Position numbers and translations under genes: made by a program
Shown here: piece after piece, positions 18,285 through 25,853 of the stretch
How the letters are laid out: each line of letters opens with the position of its first letter
Position numbering within the stretch: position 1 is the first letter of the stretch
Notes under the pieces: generated by a model
What the model saw: the letters and a program-made list of their open reading frames with translations, nothing else
What the model was told of the DNA's origin: nothing
Databases searched by the model: none
Source: a bacterium
GTDB taxonomy: Bacteria; Patescibacteriota; Minisyncoccia; 2-02-FULL-40-12; IGHO2-01-FULL-4-A
Reading direction: 5' to 3'
Length of the DNA stretch: 64,000 nucleotides
NCBI GenBank assembly: GCA_030698885.1
Contig: JAUYLN010000006.1
Coordinates: 1-64,000, forward strand

Positions 18285-18326
18285 TGTATTTTTAATAAAA
18301 GCCCATTTAAAACTTATAGGAGAATT

Positions 18327-18593
18327 ATGCACAGAATGAGTAGGTTATTTTTGGCTATTGCTATGCTCGTTGTGATTCCGGTAGGCATTACCGGGTCGTT
18401 TATTAAATATAAAAAATGGCTTAAACAAGAGAAAACCATCCGTAAACTTCACGAAGGATTAGGCAACCAGGTCATACAAAGAAAACCCAGTAAAGTCAGG
18501 GATGCCCTGTTTCTTATCGGAATGGCCGGGGAACTTTTTCATGAAATTTTTATCAAATCACCTAAAAAAGGAGGAGAAAAATGCTCAAAATAG
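18327..18593 (+). CDS. Small hypothetical membrane protein, 88 aa
   Basis: A single N-terminal hydrophobic segment (LFLAIAMLVVIPVGITGSFI) could be a membrane anchor or uncleaved signal, followed by a basic tail. AGGAG seven bases upstream fixes the ATG. The stop lies 13 bp inside the following GDPD gene, so the two are co-translated. Function unknown. Confidence 0.6.
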   Translation: MHRMSRLFLAIAMLVVIPVGITGSFIKYKKWLKQEKTIRKLHEGLGNQVIQRKPSKVRDALFLIGMAGELFHEIFIKSPKKGGEKCSK

Positions 18594-19294
18594 GACACAG
18601 GGGAGCGCCCGGAAATCCCAGATATGGAGAAAATACTTTTACCTCATTTAGAAAAGCTATTTGGAGCGGAGCCGATGCAATTGAACTGGATGTCCGTAAA
18701 ACAAAAGACAATACACTTGTTGTGATACACGACTTAGCTTTGGACCGGACAACAGGTAGTAGTGGCAATGTATGTGATTTTAATTATGATGAGCTAAAAA
18801 AGCTTGATGCCGGTTTTGGTGACTGCATCCCTATGTTGGTTGATGCTGTGTATGAATGCTTTGGAATGGGTAAGTTTGTTAATATTGAGATAAAGGAGTC
18901 AGATATAGTCGGACGTATTACGGGTGCCGGTATATATAAACATGAAAGGAATCATGTTATACTCTCGGCTTTTGATAAGGATGATAATGACCCAGATTCA
19001 AGCTCTTCGTGGGCAGAGCTTACGCGCGATGCCAATGGCTTTAATTTCGCTCTTCTTGCCACAAGAAAAAAGATTTTTGGAATGGGCAACGAAAGTTATA
19101 TTAAAACAGCTAAAGAAGTGGGTGCTATTGCTATACATCCGGAGTATACTGCTGTTAATTCAGAAATGATGGAATTGGCAAGAGAGGCGGGCCTGTTGGT
19201 GAATGTCTGGACAGTTAATTCCTTTGAGTGGATAGAAAGTATGCGCAGGCTGGGTGTTAACGGAATTTGTTCTGATTTTCCGGAGAGACTATAA
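18581..19294 (+). CDS. Glycerophosphodiester phosphodiesterase family protein
   Basis: A 237-residue TIM-barrel hydrolase. The GDPD signature is clear: IGHRGAPGN near the N-terminus, ENTFTSFRKAI, GADAIELDVRKTKDN and VVIHDLALDRTT, with the two catalytic His (HRG and IHD) and Ca-binding Glu/Asp all present. It would split glycerophosphodiesters into glycerol-3-phosphate and an alcohol. There is no signal peptide, so it acts in the cytoplasm. A strong AAAGGAGGAG precedes the ATG. A terminator follows at once. Confidence 0.93.
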   Translation: MLKIGHRGAPGNPRYGENTFTSFRKAIWSGADAIELDVRKTKDNTLVVIHDLALDRTTGSSGNVCDFNYDELKKLDAGFGDCIPMLVDAVYECFGMGKFVNIEIKESDIVGRITGAGIYKHERNHVILSAFDKDDNDPDSSSSWAELTRDANGFNFALLATRKKIFGMGNESYIKTAKEVGAIAIHPEYTAVNSEMMELAREAGLLVNVWTVNSFEWIESMRRLGVNGICSDFPERL

Positions 19295-19312
19295 ACCGCC
19301 TTAGGCGGTTTT
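19293..19312 (+). terminator. Intrinsic terminator after GDPD gene
   Basis: Stem AAACCGCC / GGCGGTTTT with TTA loop and a T-rich tail. Confidence 0.8.
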
Positions 19313-19373
19313 ATTTTTATTAAGTAGGTGCTACTATCTTCCTAGGATATTAAGAATTTTATTGGAGATTGTA

Positions 19374-19811
19374 ATGACTCACAAACTGAAAGCAAAACCC
19401 GATGCACTAAAATTATTTTATGAACCCATAGAAAGGCAAGTCGGCCACATACCTGTGCCGGAAGCTATTTTTGAATTTGCCAGAGACATTGGCGGTAGAA
19501 CTCTGTATTTAAATGATGTGGTGGATGCATTAACAGCCCTAAATTGCGGTACGGTACAACTAAAGAGCTGCCATTTATATTTATTTACAAAGGTTCCGGC
19601 ATCAGCAGTCGTCCGGCTGATGGAGGAAGACGTTAAAAATGGCCAAAAAGATTTTGGTCTAAGGGTTGAAAATGATAAGCAGGGCAGGGCTAGGCGTAAA
19701 AAAATAGACCTTAAGGACATTAAAAAAGAGATAGAAGGATATAAAAAAATGGGAGATTCGCCTCTAGATGTTTGGCTGAGGGTTATAAGTTTTACGGACC
19801 ACATTAATTAA
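19374..19811 (+). CDS. Hypothetical protein, 145 aa
   Basis: I do not recognise the family. It is soluble, with a central hydrophobic core (LYLNDVVDALTALNCGTVQL) and a lysine/arginine-rich middle (NDKQGRARRKKIDLKDIKKE). I prefer the ATG at 19374 because GGAG lies six bases upstream; an in-frame TTG 12 bases earlier overlaps that site. It is a monocistron between two terminators. Confidence 0.55.
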   Translation: MTHKLKAKPDALKLFYEPIERQVGHIPVPEAIFEFARDIGGRTLYLNDVVDALTALNCGTVQLKSCHLYLFTKVPASAVVRLMEEDVKNGQKDFGLRVENDKQGRARRKKIDLKDIKKEIEGYKKMGDSPLDVWLRVISFTDHIN

Positions 19812-19850
19812 CCCCGCCCTACCTGCGGTAGGCAGGCATGCGGGGTTTTT
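19812..19850 (+). terminator. Terminator built around a GC-rich repeat
   Basis: CCCCGC / GCGGGG arms with a T-run. The loop contains CCTACCTGCGGTAGGCAGGC, a member of the dispersed GC palindrome family. Confidence 0.7.
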
Positions 19851-19874
19851 AGTTATTCTAGCGGATTTAATTTT

Positions 19875-21953
19875 TTAGGGAGTTATCTGCCAAATCTTGT
19901 TGTCTTCGGACAGGGTGGTTATTTTCCCGCCGGTTGAAATATTAATATCTATTATTTTGCCGGCCGAAGAAAAGTCGTACGTTGTTTTTAGCTGGCCACT
20001 TGTTTTATCAAACACCATTACGTTGCCGTCACTGATATTAACCACATATACAAAAGCAAAATCTTTTTCAGTCCATATCCGCGAGCTGTCGGAAGGTGTT
20101 ATTGCCAAATCCAATTCAGATTCCTTGCCTCCTTTGAAGTATTTTATAAGCTTGCCGTTCTTGCTTAAGCCATAGATATCTCCGTCAACAGCTAGCGATA
20201 TTATCTCGTCTTCAACAGTACCCCAGATGGAACTCTTGGAAGTCTCCTTGGCGCCGTCGGTAAATTTTAGTATGTCATTTCCGGATATTGCGTAAACATT
20301 ATCGGCATAAATAAAGTGGTCATTTGCCGGAGAAACGCTGTTTAAAGTATGAGATGACATCTTGGAGCCATCAAAGAAGTTGACTGATGAGAGGCCGTCT
20401 AGTATTGAGAATGAACCGCCAAGGCTGAAGAAATATTTAGCCCTGCTGTTTAATGCGCCTAAATTATTAAATTTTTCTTCTGCCAGAGTATAGATATCAT
20501 TATTTTCAGCAATAACCACCAAGCCGCCATCAAATTCTCCGGTTCGCCAGGTCTTTATTTCGCCGCTTGAAAGCATTCCAATGTCAGCAACTAGTGTCGG
20601 TTGCTGAGAGCTGACCTTATTGATATTTGATATCGTTGAGATTATTGAGGCCTTAAGCTCTGTAGCCTTTTTATTATTAAGGTTAGCCAACTGTGCCAGA
20701 GACTTTTTTAGGATATCGCGAGCGTCCCTAATATTGTTTTGCGTTATTTGTGAATTTGCTATTTTTATTTCTTCTTCCAGTTTTGTTACGGCCTGATTTT
20801 CTTCATTGAACGGTGAATTGTTCAGTCCGAAGAATATAAACCCGAATATTCCGGTTATCATAATTCCGGCGATTATAACAAGAAGAGATGTCTTTGTGCG
20901 GGTATCATACTTGTTAAAGCCCCTGAACCTGGAAACTAACATTGCTGTACTGCTTATGGCATTGTGTTTTTTGGCCAATGAGAGTTCCGAGGACATTATT
21001 CTCGGAGGCGGGGGCGCATTCTTTGCTATTTCAAGCGGCATAGGCGGTGCTATTTTATTTTCTTTTTCTTCTTCCGGTTCGGATTCTTGTTCAGTCTCTG
21101 CATCTTCTTCCTTGATATTTTTCTCTGATTCTATTTTTTCATCGGTTTCTCCAGTTTCGGACTCAACTATTGATTCATTTGTCTCTTCCTCGTCTTTGCC
21201 GGATGCGTTAACGCCGGTGAATCTGACCTGTGCGGAGCTGAGATCCGGCATTTCAACCGGTATCTCTTTTATTTTTGCCATTGAAAGATGAATACCGCAA
21301 CAATAAAAAGAGGGGACAGTTGAGGCGAGTGTGGCTAATTTTTGTTCAAATTCGGTCTGACTTCCGGATACCAGGGCCTCTTTCAGCTGTTTTTCTCTGG
21401 AAACCATTGTTCTAAAGGGCAGATAAGCAAATATTTTGTCATCGCTTTTAAGTTTGCCGGAAATGATGTTAGAAAATTCTTTATCATTATCTGTAAGTTC
21501 TTTATTGAATAACTGAACATTGTTCAGGACGTCTATGGTCTCGCTTCCTCTGGATAATATGACTTTTAATTTTCCGATGCGGGAAACATACATATTTTGG
21601 CCGGTTACTGCGACAATGGCCAGGTCTATTTTTAGATTTTTGTTATTGAAAAATTCAACCAGAGTCTCATTGGTCTTTTTTAGCATCCGCTCAAATGCCT
21701 GTCTCGGGTCGCGTTCTTTTAACGATAGGTCGCTGTAATATTCTCTCTTAGCGATAGATGAAGCCAGGTTTATAACATATGACAGTTCGTCATCACCACC
21801 GCCGTTCTTTACGTTGCCGAGCACAAAAAGGGAGCCTAGAGTAGACTCCTGAATGCCCGTACCGCGGTAACTTATGACGTCATAAAAAGAATCATGTCCA
21901 TCTTTTTTGAAAAGCAATTCTTTTATTACCGGTTTTAAGCTTATTTTTTCCAT
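19875..21953 (-). CDS. PP2C-like phosphatase domain, membrane helix and C-terminal propeller-like domain
   Basis: A 692-residue membrane protein. Residues 1-240 resemble a degenerate PP2C/PPM phosphatase fold (GTGIQESTLGSLFVLGNVKN, SSIAKREYYSDLS, LAIVAVTGQNMYVSRIGKLK). An acidic low-complexity linker follows (DEEETNESIVESETGETDE and onward), then a basic patch, one transmembrane helix near residue 355 (LLVIIAGIMITGIFGFIFFG), a coiled coil, and a ~260-residue extracytoplasmic domain of repeated strands (FDGGLVVIAENNDIYTLAEE, DGDIYGLSKNGKLIKYF). The canonical metal-binding Asp residues of active PP2C are not obvious. The domain order suggests a cytoplasmic signalling head coupled to an outside sensor. 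The exact family is not recognised. Start at 21953; no clear ribosome-binding site. Confidence 0.65.
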   Translation of the reverse strand: MEKISLKPVIKELLFKKDGHDSFYDVISYRGTGIQESTLGSLFVLGNVKNGGGDDELSYVINLASSIAKREYYSDLSLKERDPRQAFERMLKKTNETLVEFFNNKNLKIDLAIVAVTGQNMYVSRIGKLKVILSRGSETIDVLNNVQLFNKELTDNDKEFSNIISGKLKSDDKIFAYLPFRTMVSREKQLKEALVSGSQTEFEQKLATLASTVPSFYCCGIHLSMAKIKEIPVEMPDLSSAQVRFTGVNASGKDEEETNESIVESETGETDEKIESEKNIKEEDAETEQESEPEEEKENKIAPPMPLEIAKNAPPPPRIMSSELSLAKKHNAISSTAMLVSRFRGFNKYDTRTKTSLLVIIAGIMITGIFGFIFFGLNNSPFNEENQAVTKLEEEIKIANSQITQNNIRDARDILKKSLAQLANLNNKKATELKASIISTISNINKVSSQQPTLVADIGMLSSGEIKTWRTGEFDGGLVVIAENNDIYTLAEEKFNNLGALNSRAKYFFSLGGSFSILDGLSSVNFFDGSKMSSHTLNSVSPANDHFIYADNVYAISGNDILKFTDGAKETSKSSIWGTVEDEIISLAVDGDIYGLSKNGKLIKYFKGGKESELDLAITPSDSSRIWTEKDFAFVYVVNISDGNVMVFDKTSGQLKTTYDFSSAGKIIDINISTGGKITTLSEDNKIWQITP

Positions 21954-21991
21954 AATATAATAATATTAGTGCCTGTAAAAATATTAAATAC

Positions 21992-22164
21992 GGGACTTAC
22001 GCGCCTGCTCATTTTTCGGCTTGCTAAGCAAAGCCAATGAGCAGGCCCGGAAGGGTTTGGGCCAATTTCTTTGTTAAAATCTACGTTTGAGATTCACCGT
22101 ACCATCAGTACGGCTCATCTCAAACCTCAATTTTGCCTCGAAATTGACCAAACGCGTAAGTCCC
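21992..22164. mobile_element. 173-bp MITE-like nested inverted-repeat element
   Basis: Perfect 12-bp terminal inverted repeats GGGACTTACGCG and CGCGTAAGTCCC. Inside are a hairpin CCTGCTCATT / AATGAGCAGG and a longer imperfect stem (GGCCAATTTC / GAAATTGACC, GTTTGAGAT / ATCTCAAAC) closed by CGTACCATCAGTACG. No coding capacity. It may be a non-autonomous transposon or a structured RNA. Confidence 0.55.
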
Positions 22165-22282
22165 TAAGCATTAAAATTTTAGCAGCACGACTTTGACTTT
22201 AGGTTATTTTTATAATAACCTTTCTGATTAGAAACATCCAGAGGATAAAAAGTTAATAAATGAAGTTAGTTTAATTTTTATT

Positions 22283-22438
22283 GTTTGTCCCAAGTTCAAG
22301 GCAAAATGGTTGAGGAATGGCGAGGCGTACTAACGCTACGGTGAACCATTCCGAAACCATTTTAACGAAGAAATTGGGCAAACCCAAGAGGGCTTAATTT
22401 GCGGTAGCCCATTTCTTATTTGGGCCCGTAAATTAAGC
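22283..22438. repeat. Two adjacent large hairpins upstream of the HTH gene
   Basis: First hairpin: GTTTGTCCCA (22283) pairs with TGGGCAAAC (22375), with inner arms AATGGTTGAGGAATGG and CCATTCCGAAACCATT and an apex CGTACTAACGCTACG resembling that of the 21992 element. Second hairpin: GCTTAATTT / AAATTAAGC (22392-22438), ending 13 bases before the next start codon; there is no T-run. Confidence 0.5.
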
Positions 22439-22451
22439 AGGAAAATTAAAT

Positions 22452-22646
22452 ATGTCCAGTAAAAGTTTAGAAATATTATTAGGTTCAAAAAATAAAGTAA
22501 AAATACTCAAATCGTTGTTTAGAAATGACAATAAGAATTTTAGCGTGTCCGAGCTTGCTAACCTAACTCAAATTGATGTAGCTATTGTACGAAAAGAAAT
22601 TAAAACACTCCTTGAAGCAGGGCTTATAAAGACAAAGACAAGCTAA
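22452..22646 (+). CDS. Winged-helix DNA-binding domain protein, 64 aa
   Basis: The 64 residues form one ArsR/MarR-like winged-helix unit: SLEILLGSKNKVKILKSLF, SVSELANLTQIDVAIVRKEI (recognition helices) and LLEAGLIKTKT. It stops 10 bp before the next gene, which is in another frame. From memory of related genomes this domain is usually fused to the nucleotidyltransferase-like part encoded next, so this pair may be a split or frame-shifted version of one regulator. Confidence 0.7.
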   Translation: MSSKSLEILLGSKNKVKILKSLFRNDNKNFSVSELANLTQIDVAIVRKEIKTLLEAGLIKTKTS

Positions 22647-22656
22647 GTCATTAAAA

Positions 22657-23148
22657 ATGACAAAAAAAATAAAAAACAAAAAACGAATCACAGTGGCGAA
22701 ACCCAAAAGTGCAAAACCGGCGGGCAGGGAACCCAGGTATGTTTTAAATAGAGAGTTTGAGCTTTTTTATGAATTAAGAGAGTTAATCTTAAAATCTGTG
22801 CCGGCTGAGAAAAGCAAAATCGTGGAGAGGTTAAATAAAGTCGGCCGAGTCAGGTTAATTTTAATTTCCGGCATTTTTTTGAATAAAGAGAATGATGATG
22901 CTTCAGTGCCGGATTTGTTCATGGTTATAGATGACGTGGACAGCCGTAAATTGAAAATAGTTTTAAAATCTCTTGAGGCCGAAGTAGGTAAAGAAATAAA
23001 GTTTGCTATTATGGATAGGGATGAGTTTACTTATCGGCTCGGGATGTTTGACCGGTTCATCAGGGTTTTACTTGAAGGTCCTCATGAAAAACTTCTTGAT
23101 AAAATAGGACTTGAACAAAATGCCGCAATCTTGGCTAAGAGCAGCTAG
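22657..23148 (+). CDS. Nucleotidyltransferase-like domain protein, 163 aa
   Basis: A basic N-terminal tail (KKIKNKKRITVAKPKSAKPA) is followed by a domain resembling a degenerate MNT/pol-beta-type fold: FELFYELRELILKSVP, VRLILISGIFL, DLFMVIDDVDSRKL and FAIMDRDEFTYRLGMFDRFI. The catalytic G-S-x(n)-D-x-D pattern is not evident, so it may bind rather than transfer nucleotides. It is paired with the HTH gene 10 bp upstream, probably forming a two-part regulator. The target is unknown. Confidence 0.6.
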   Translation: MTKKIKNKKRITVAKPKSAKPAGREPRYVLNREFELFYELRELILKSVPAEKSKIVERLNKVGRVRLILISGIFLNKENDDASVPDLFMVIDDVDSRKLKIVLKSLEAEVGKEIKFAIMDRDEFTYRLGMFDRFIRVLLEGPHEKLLDKIGLEQNAAILAKSS

Positions 23149-23171
23149 GATTATGGGGGGCTATTTCTAGT

Positions 23172-23193
23172 GGGCCGTTAGTTCAGTGGTAGA
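23172..23193 (+). pseudogene. Broken tRNA gene remnant (5' part of a tRNA-Ala-like gene)
   Basis: GGGCCGTTAGTTCAGTGGTAG A matches 20 of 22 bases of the 5' acceptor and D-arm of the intact tRNA-Ala at 27627. It is cut by a GC-rich palindromic element directly after the D-arm, and no anticodon or T-arm follows. Confidence 0.6.
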
Positions 23194-23215
23194 CTTGCCT
23201 GCCGGCAGGCAGGAC
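23194..23215. repeat. GC palindrome element inside the broken tRNA
   Basis: Core TGCCTGCCGGCAGGCA is a perfect 16-bp palindrome. The same core is at 40530 and a diverged version at 39921. Confidence 0.7.
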
Positions 23216-23245
23216 GTTAGATTAACTCATCCGTTTAGAGTTTCT

Positions 23246-23317
23246 GGGCACTTAGCTCAGCGGCAGAGCACTGCATTCACATTGCAGGGGTCACAGGTTC
23301 AAATCCTGTAGTGCCCA
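23246..23317 (+). tRNA. tRNA-Val (anticodon CAC)
   Basis: A complete cloverleaf: acceptor GGGCACT/AGTGCCC, D-arm TTAGCTCAGCGGCAGAGC, anticodon stem CTGCA/TGCAG with loop TTCACAT giving CAC, and T-arm ACAGGTTCAAATCCTGT. CCA is not encoded. A 41-bp terminator palindrome begins at its 3' end. Confidence 0.93.
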
Positions 23318-23358
23318 CCCCAATCAAAAATCACGCTTAGGCGTGATTTTTGATTGGG
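23318..23358. terminator. Palindromic terminator after tRNA-Val, twin of 25814
   Basis: CCCAATCAAAAATCACGC pairs with GCGTGATTTTTGATTGGG. It differs by two base pairs from the palindrome at 25814-25853; together they bracket the three-gene membrane module. Confidence 0.8.
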
Positions 23359-23364
23359 TAAAAA

Positions 23365-23393
23365 TTGTTTGAGTGGTAGAATTATGCTAGAAT
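23365..23393 (+). promoter_or_regulatory. Promoter of the DUF2157-type module
   Basis: TTGTTT, 17-bp spacer, then TGC-TAGAAT (extended -10), 25 bases before the first start codon. Confidence 0.6.
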
Positions 23394-23417
23394 ATAGATA
23401 TCTTAAATCTAAACAAT

Positions 23418-24110
23418 ATGGCCGAGCAGAAATTAGTTGAATACGTTAAAATATCTTTGGCACAAGGTAAGCCGAAAGAGGAAATATACAAAGAGCTTTT
23501 AGGCCAGGGGCATACGATTGAAGTTATTCAGGAGTGTTTTAATTCTCTTATTGCCGAGGAAGATAAAGAGGATACATCAAAGAGAACCATAAGGATAATT
23601 GTTCTTATCGGTGCTGTTTTAGTTGGTGCCGGTGTTTTTTCATTCATCGCTGCGAATTGGCAGGAAATGACGCGACCAATAAAAATTGGTGTTATTCTTC
23701 TTTCCATGGTGATCTCTTATGGTGCGGGCTGGTACATGAAAGAAAGGGCTAATTTGTTCAATACCGGAGAGGCGCTTATTCTGCTCGGTGCAATTATTTA
23801 TGGCGCCGGAATATTTTTGGTGGCTCAAATGTTTAATATTAGGGCAAACTGGCCTGACGGATTTATTTTGTGGATGATTGGAACAATTGTTATGGCTTTT
23901 GCTATTGAGTCCTATTATCTTTTCTATTTTGCGATTCCGCTCGGCGTTATCGCTTTAGGCGGACATCCATTCGGTATTTTTACCGGTGTTGGGTACAATT
24001 CGTTTCTTCTTACCTCCTCCTTCCTGCTCTTGGCCTCAACAATAATTACCTTCGTAACCGGTTGGATAATTCGCAAAAGAATATCACCGGAGCTAAAAGA
24101 ATTTTACTAA
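23418..24110 (+). CDS. DUF2157-type membrane protein
   Basis: A 230-residue protein. The cytoplasmic N-terminus (about 55 residues) is a helical domain with ISLAQGKPKEEIYKELLGQG, followed by six or so membrane helices starting with IIVLIGAVLVGAGVFSFIAA and ANWQEMTRPIKIGVILLSM, which is the core of DUF2157. It forms an apparent operon with the next two genes (spacers of 4 and 1 bp). The module DUF2157 / polytopic protein / GDYXXLXY protein is known from other bacteria but has no assigned function; an envelope role is likely. Confidence 0.8.
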   Translation: MAEQKLVEYVKISLAQGKPKEEIYKELLGQGHTIEVIQECFNSLIAEEDKEDTSKRTIRIIVLIGAVLVGAGVFSFIAANWQEMTRPIKIGVILLSMVISYGAGWYMKERANLFNTGEALILLGAIIYGAGIFLVAQMFNIRANWPDGFILWMIGTIVMAFAIESYYLFYFAIPLGVIALGGHPFGIFTGVGYNSFLLTSSFLLLASTIITFVTGWIIRKRISPELKEFY

Positions 24111-24114
24111 ACCT

Positions 24115-25224
24115 ATGTATATTCTATACAGTATTTTCTCGTTTCTACTCTGGCCGGTCATAGTTATTGGTTTAATTGTATTTTTTGTGAGACGAGGGCG
24201 CAAAAAATCACACCCATCTCAGGATAAAGAATGGTATTTGCAATTTGCTCTTTCTAAGGAAGATGCGGTTAGTCAGTTGTTTCTTTTACTCTCACTTCTT
24301 TTCTTTGGTGTCACCCTGCTTGCCTTTAATAGAGATTTCGGTAATTTACTCGAATGGCGTACAATCCTTTTTATCACATCCGCAATCGGACTTGTCGGTG
24401 CATATTATTTAAAAACAATCTACTCTTTAATTTTTAGTCTTATTGGATTAACGAGCTGGTGGGGGGCGCAAGCTGTTCAATGGATAGAAGGTAAAGACAT
24501 CAAAACATCTGCTCTTTTTGTCGGTTTAACCTTTCTCGCATTACTTTTTTATTCACTCGGGCATTTACACGAGAAACAAATTAAATTCAAACGCTTCGCG
24601 CTTGTGTATTTGATTCTCGGAATTATCTCCGTTACAGGAGCTTTGTTTTTCTTTTCAACAAAACCGGGGATTGGTGTAATAGGAGAAATGACAAAAGGGG
24701 CTTCTTTCCTGGGTTCGTGGCAGTTAACTCTATCCCTGTTTATTTTCCTCGTTTCCTTAGTTGGTGTAACTCTTTATTCTGCGGTCCAAAAATTGCTTTC
24801 TCTATTTGAGCTTCTTGCAGTTTTTGTTTTGGCTTGTTTATTTGGTATTACCGCTTTCCTGCCCGAGCAGGCTATGTTTGTCCAGTCTACGCAATATTAT
24901 AGTTTTTTTTCAGGTGGTAATGAGCTTTCGAGTGCCGGCATTTTATGGGCTGTTATTTATAACTTTGCTATTTTCTTTGAGCTGCTCGGGTTGATTTTGT
25001 CAGGATATATACGTCGCGAAACTTGGCCTATCAATATTGGAGCACTGTTCCTATTTTTACTTATCATAGTCAAGTATTTCGATTGGTTCTTCACTTTTCT
25101 CGACAAGAGTATCTTCTTTATCGGTGCCGGTATTTTGCTCTTTGTTGTCGGATGGTTTATGGAAAGGGGCAGGAGATACATGATTTCAAATATCAAGGTG
25201 CAGACCCAACAAGTTCAGCAATAA
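24115..25224 (+). CDS. Polytopic membrane protein of the DUF2157/GDYXXLXY module (DUF4401-like?)
   Basis: A 369-residue integral membrane protein with about ten hydrophobic helices, a short basic loop after helix 1 (FFVRRGRKKSHPSQDKEW) and a basic C-terminus (GWFMERGRRYMISNIKV). In other genomes a DUF4401 or extended DUF2157 protein takes this place, so it may be the continuation of the upstream protein as a separate chain. No catalytic motif is seen. Confidence 0.7.
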   Translation: MYILYSIFSFLLWPVIVIGLIVFFVRRGRKKSHPSQDKEWYLQFALSKEDAVSQLFLLLSLLFFGVTLLAFNRDFGNLLEWRTILFITSAIGLVGAYYLKTIYSLIFSLIGLTSWWGAQAVQWIEGKDIKTSALFVGLTFLALLFYSLGHLHEKQIKFKRFALVYLILGIISVTGALFFFSTKPGIGVIGEMTKGASFLGSWQLTLSLFIFLVSLVGVTLYSAVQKLLSLFELLAVFVLACLFGITAFLPEQAMFVQSTQYYSFFSGGNELSSAGILWAVIYNFAIFFELLGLILSGYIRRETWPINIGALFLFLLIIVKYFDWFFTFLDKSIFFIGAGILLFVVGWFMERGRRYMISNIKVQTQQVQQ

Positions 25225-25225
25225 T

Positions 25226-25795
25226 ATGATGACTAAACAAAATAAATTTATATTGGCGATAGCATTTCAGGTGGTGATAATTTTTACCATTATAATTTTT
25301 AAATTGTCTGTGCTTGCTGGCGGTACAGATGTTTTGTTAAAAATTGCACCTGTGGACCCGCGGGATTTCTTACGCGGTGACTATGCCACTTTTCAGTACG
25401 ATATTTCTAACGTTTATTCATATTCTGGCGATGGGTATAAGATTAACGGACGACAAATCAGGAACGGGGATACTGTCTATATCGTTTTACGACAAAGCGG
25501 GAAGTATTGGATATCGCAGGGTGTCCAAACAAATCAGCCGACAGGAAGCGTGTTTATTAAAGGAAAAGTTGAGAGCGGTGGTCTAGAAAGTCAAAACAAT
25601 CTATTTGATGAGTATCGGCCTTTCGGTGATGGACGCATCCATGTTGTATATGGCATTGAACAATACTTTATTCCCGAAGGTGTGGGGCGTAATTTTAGTT
25701 TTTGGGATAAAGAGGCTGCAGCGAGAGTCGCGGTTGACGATAACGGCAACGCGGTACTTAAGCAAATTTATGTAGATGATAAGCCTTGGCCATAA
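25226..25795 (+). CDS. GDYXXLXY-domain membrane-anchored protein
   Basis: A 189-residue protein with one N-terminal membrane helix (FILAIAFQVVIIFTIIIF) and an exported domain. It carries the motif DPRDFLRGDYATFQYDIS, which defines the GDYXXLXY family, then VYIVLRQSGKYWISQGV and the conserved YFIPEG segment. It ends with VDDNGNAVLKQIYVDDKPWP. It belongs to the module with the two preceding genes. Function of the family is unknown. Confidence 0.85.
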   Translation: MMTKQNKFILAIAFQVVIIFTIIIFKLSVLAGGTDVLLKIAPVDPRDFLRGDYATFQYDISNVYSYSGDGYKINGRQIRNGDTVYIVLRQSGKYWISQGVQTNQPTGSVFIKGKVESGGLESQNNLFDEYRPFGDGRIHVVYGIEQYFIPEGVGRNFSFWDKEAAARVAVDDNGNAVLKQIYVDDKPWP

Positions 25796-25813
25796 ATTTC
25801 TTCTTTGACTCAC

Positions 25814-25853
25814 CCCAATCAAAAATCCCGCCTAGGCGGGATTTTTGATTGGG
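25814..25853. terminator. 40-bp perfect palindromic terminator between the module and the UDG gene
   Basis: CCCAATCAAAAATCCCGCCT is followed by its exact complement. Flanking CTTTGAC / GTCAAAG extend the pairing. It can terminate both convergent transcripts. Confidence 0.85.

Larger units (their letters stand above)
21954..22451. other. Gene-free 498-bp region holding two nested hairpin elements
   Basis: No convincing ORF. The region is dominated by the elements at 21992-22164 and 22283-22438, described separately, and short AT-rich spacers. Confidence 0.6.

Noticed and set aside
21992-22164. Integron attC site
   Set aside because: The hairpin is long and imperfect like attC, but core GTTRRRY/RYYYAAC boxes in the right places and an integrase gene are missing.
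23172-23245. Second functional tRNA before tRNA-Val
   Set aside because: Only the 5' acceptor strand and D-arm are present; no anticodon or T-arm follows the palindrome.
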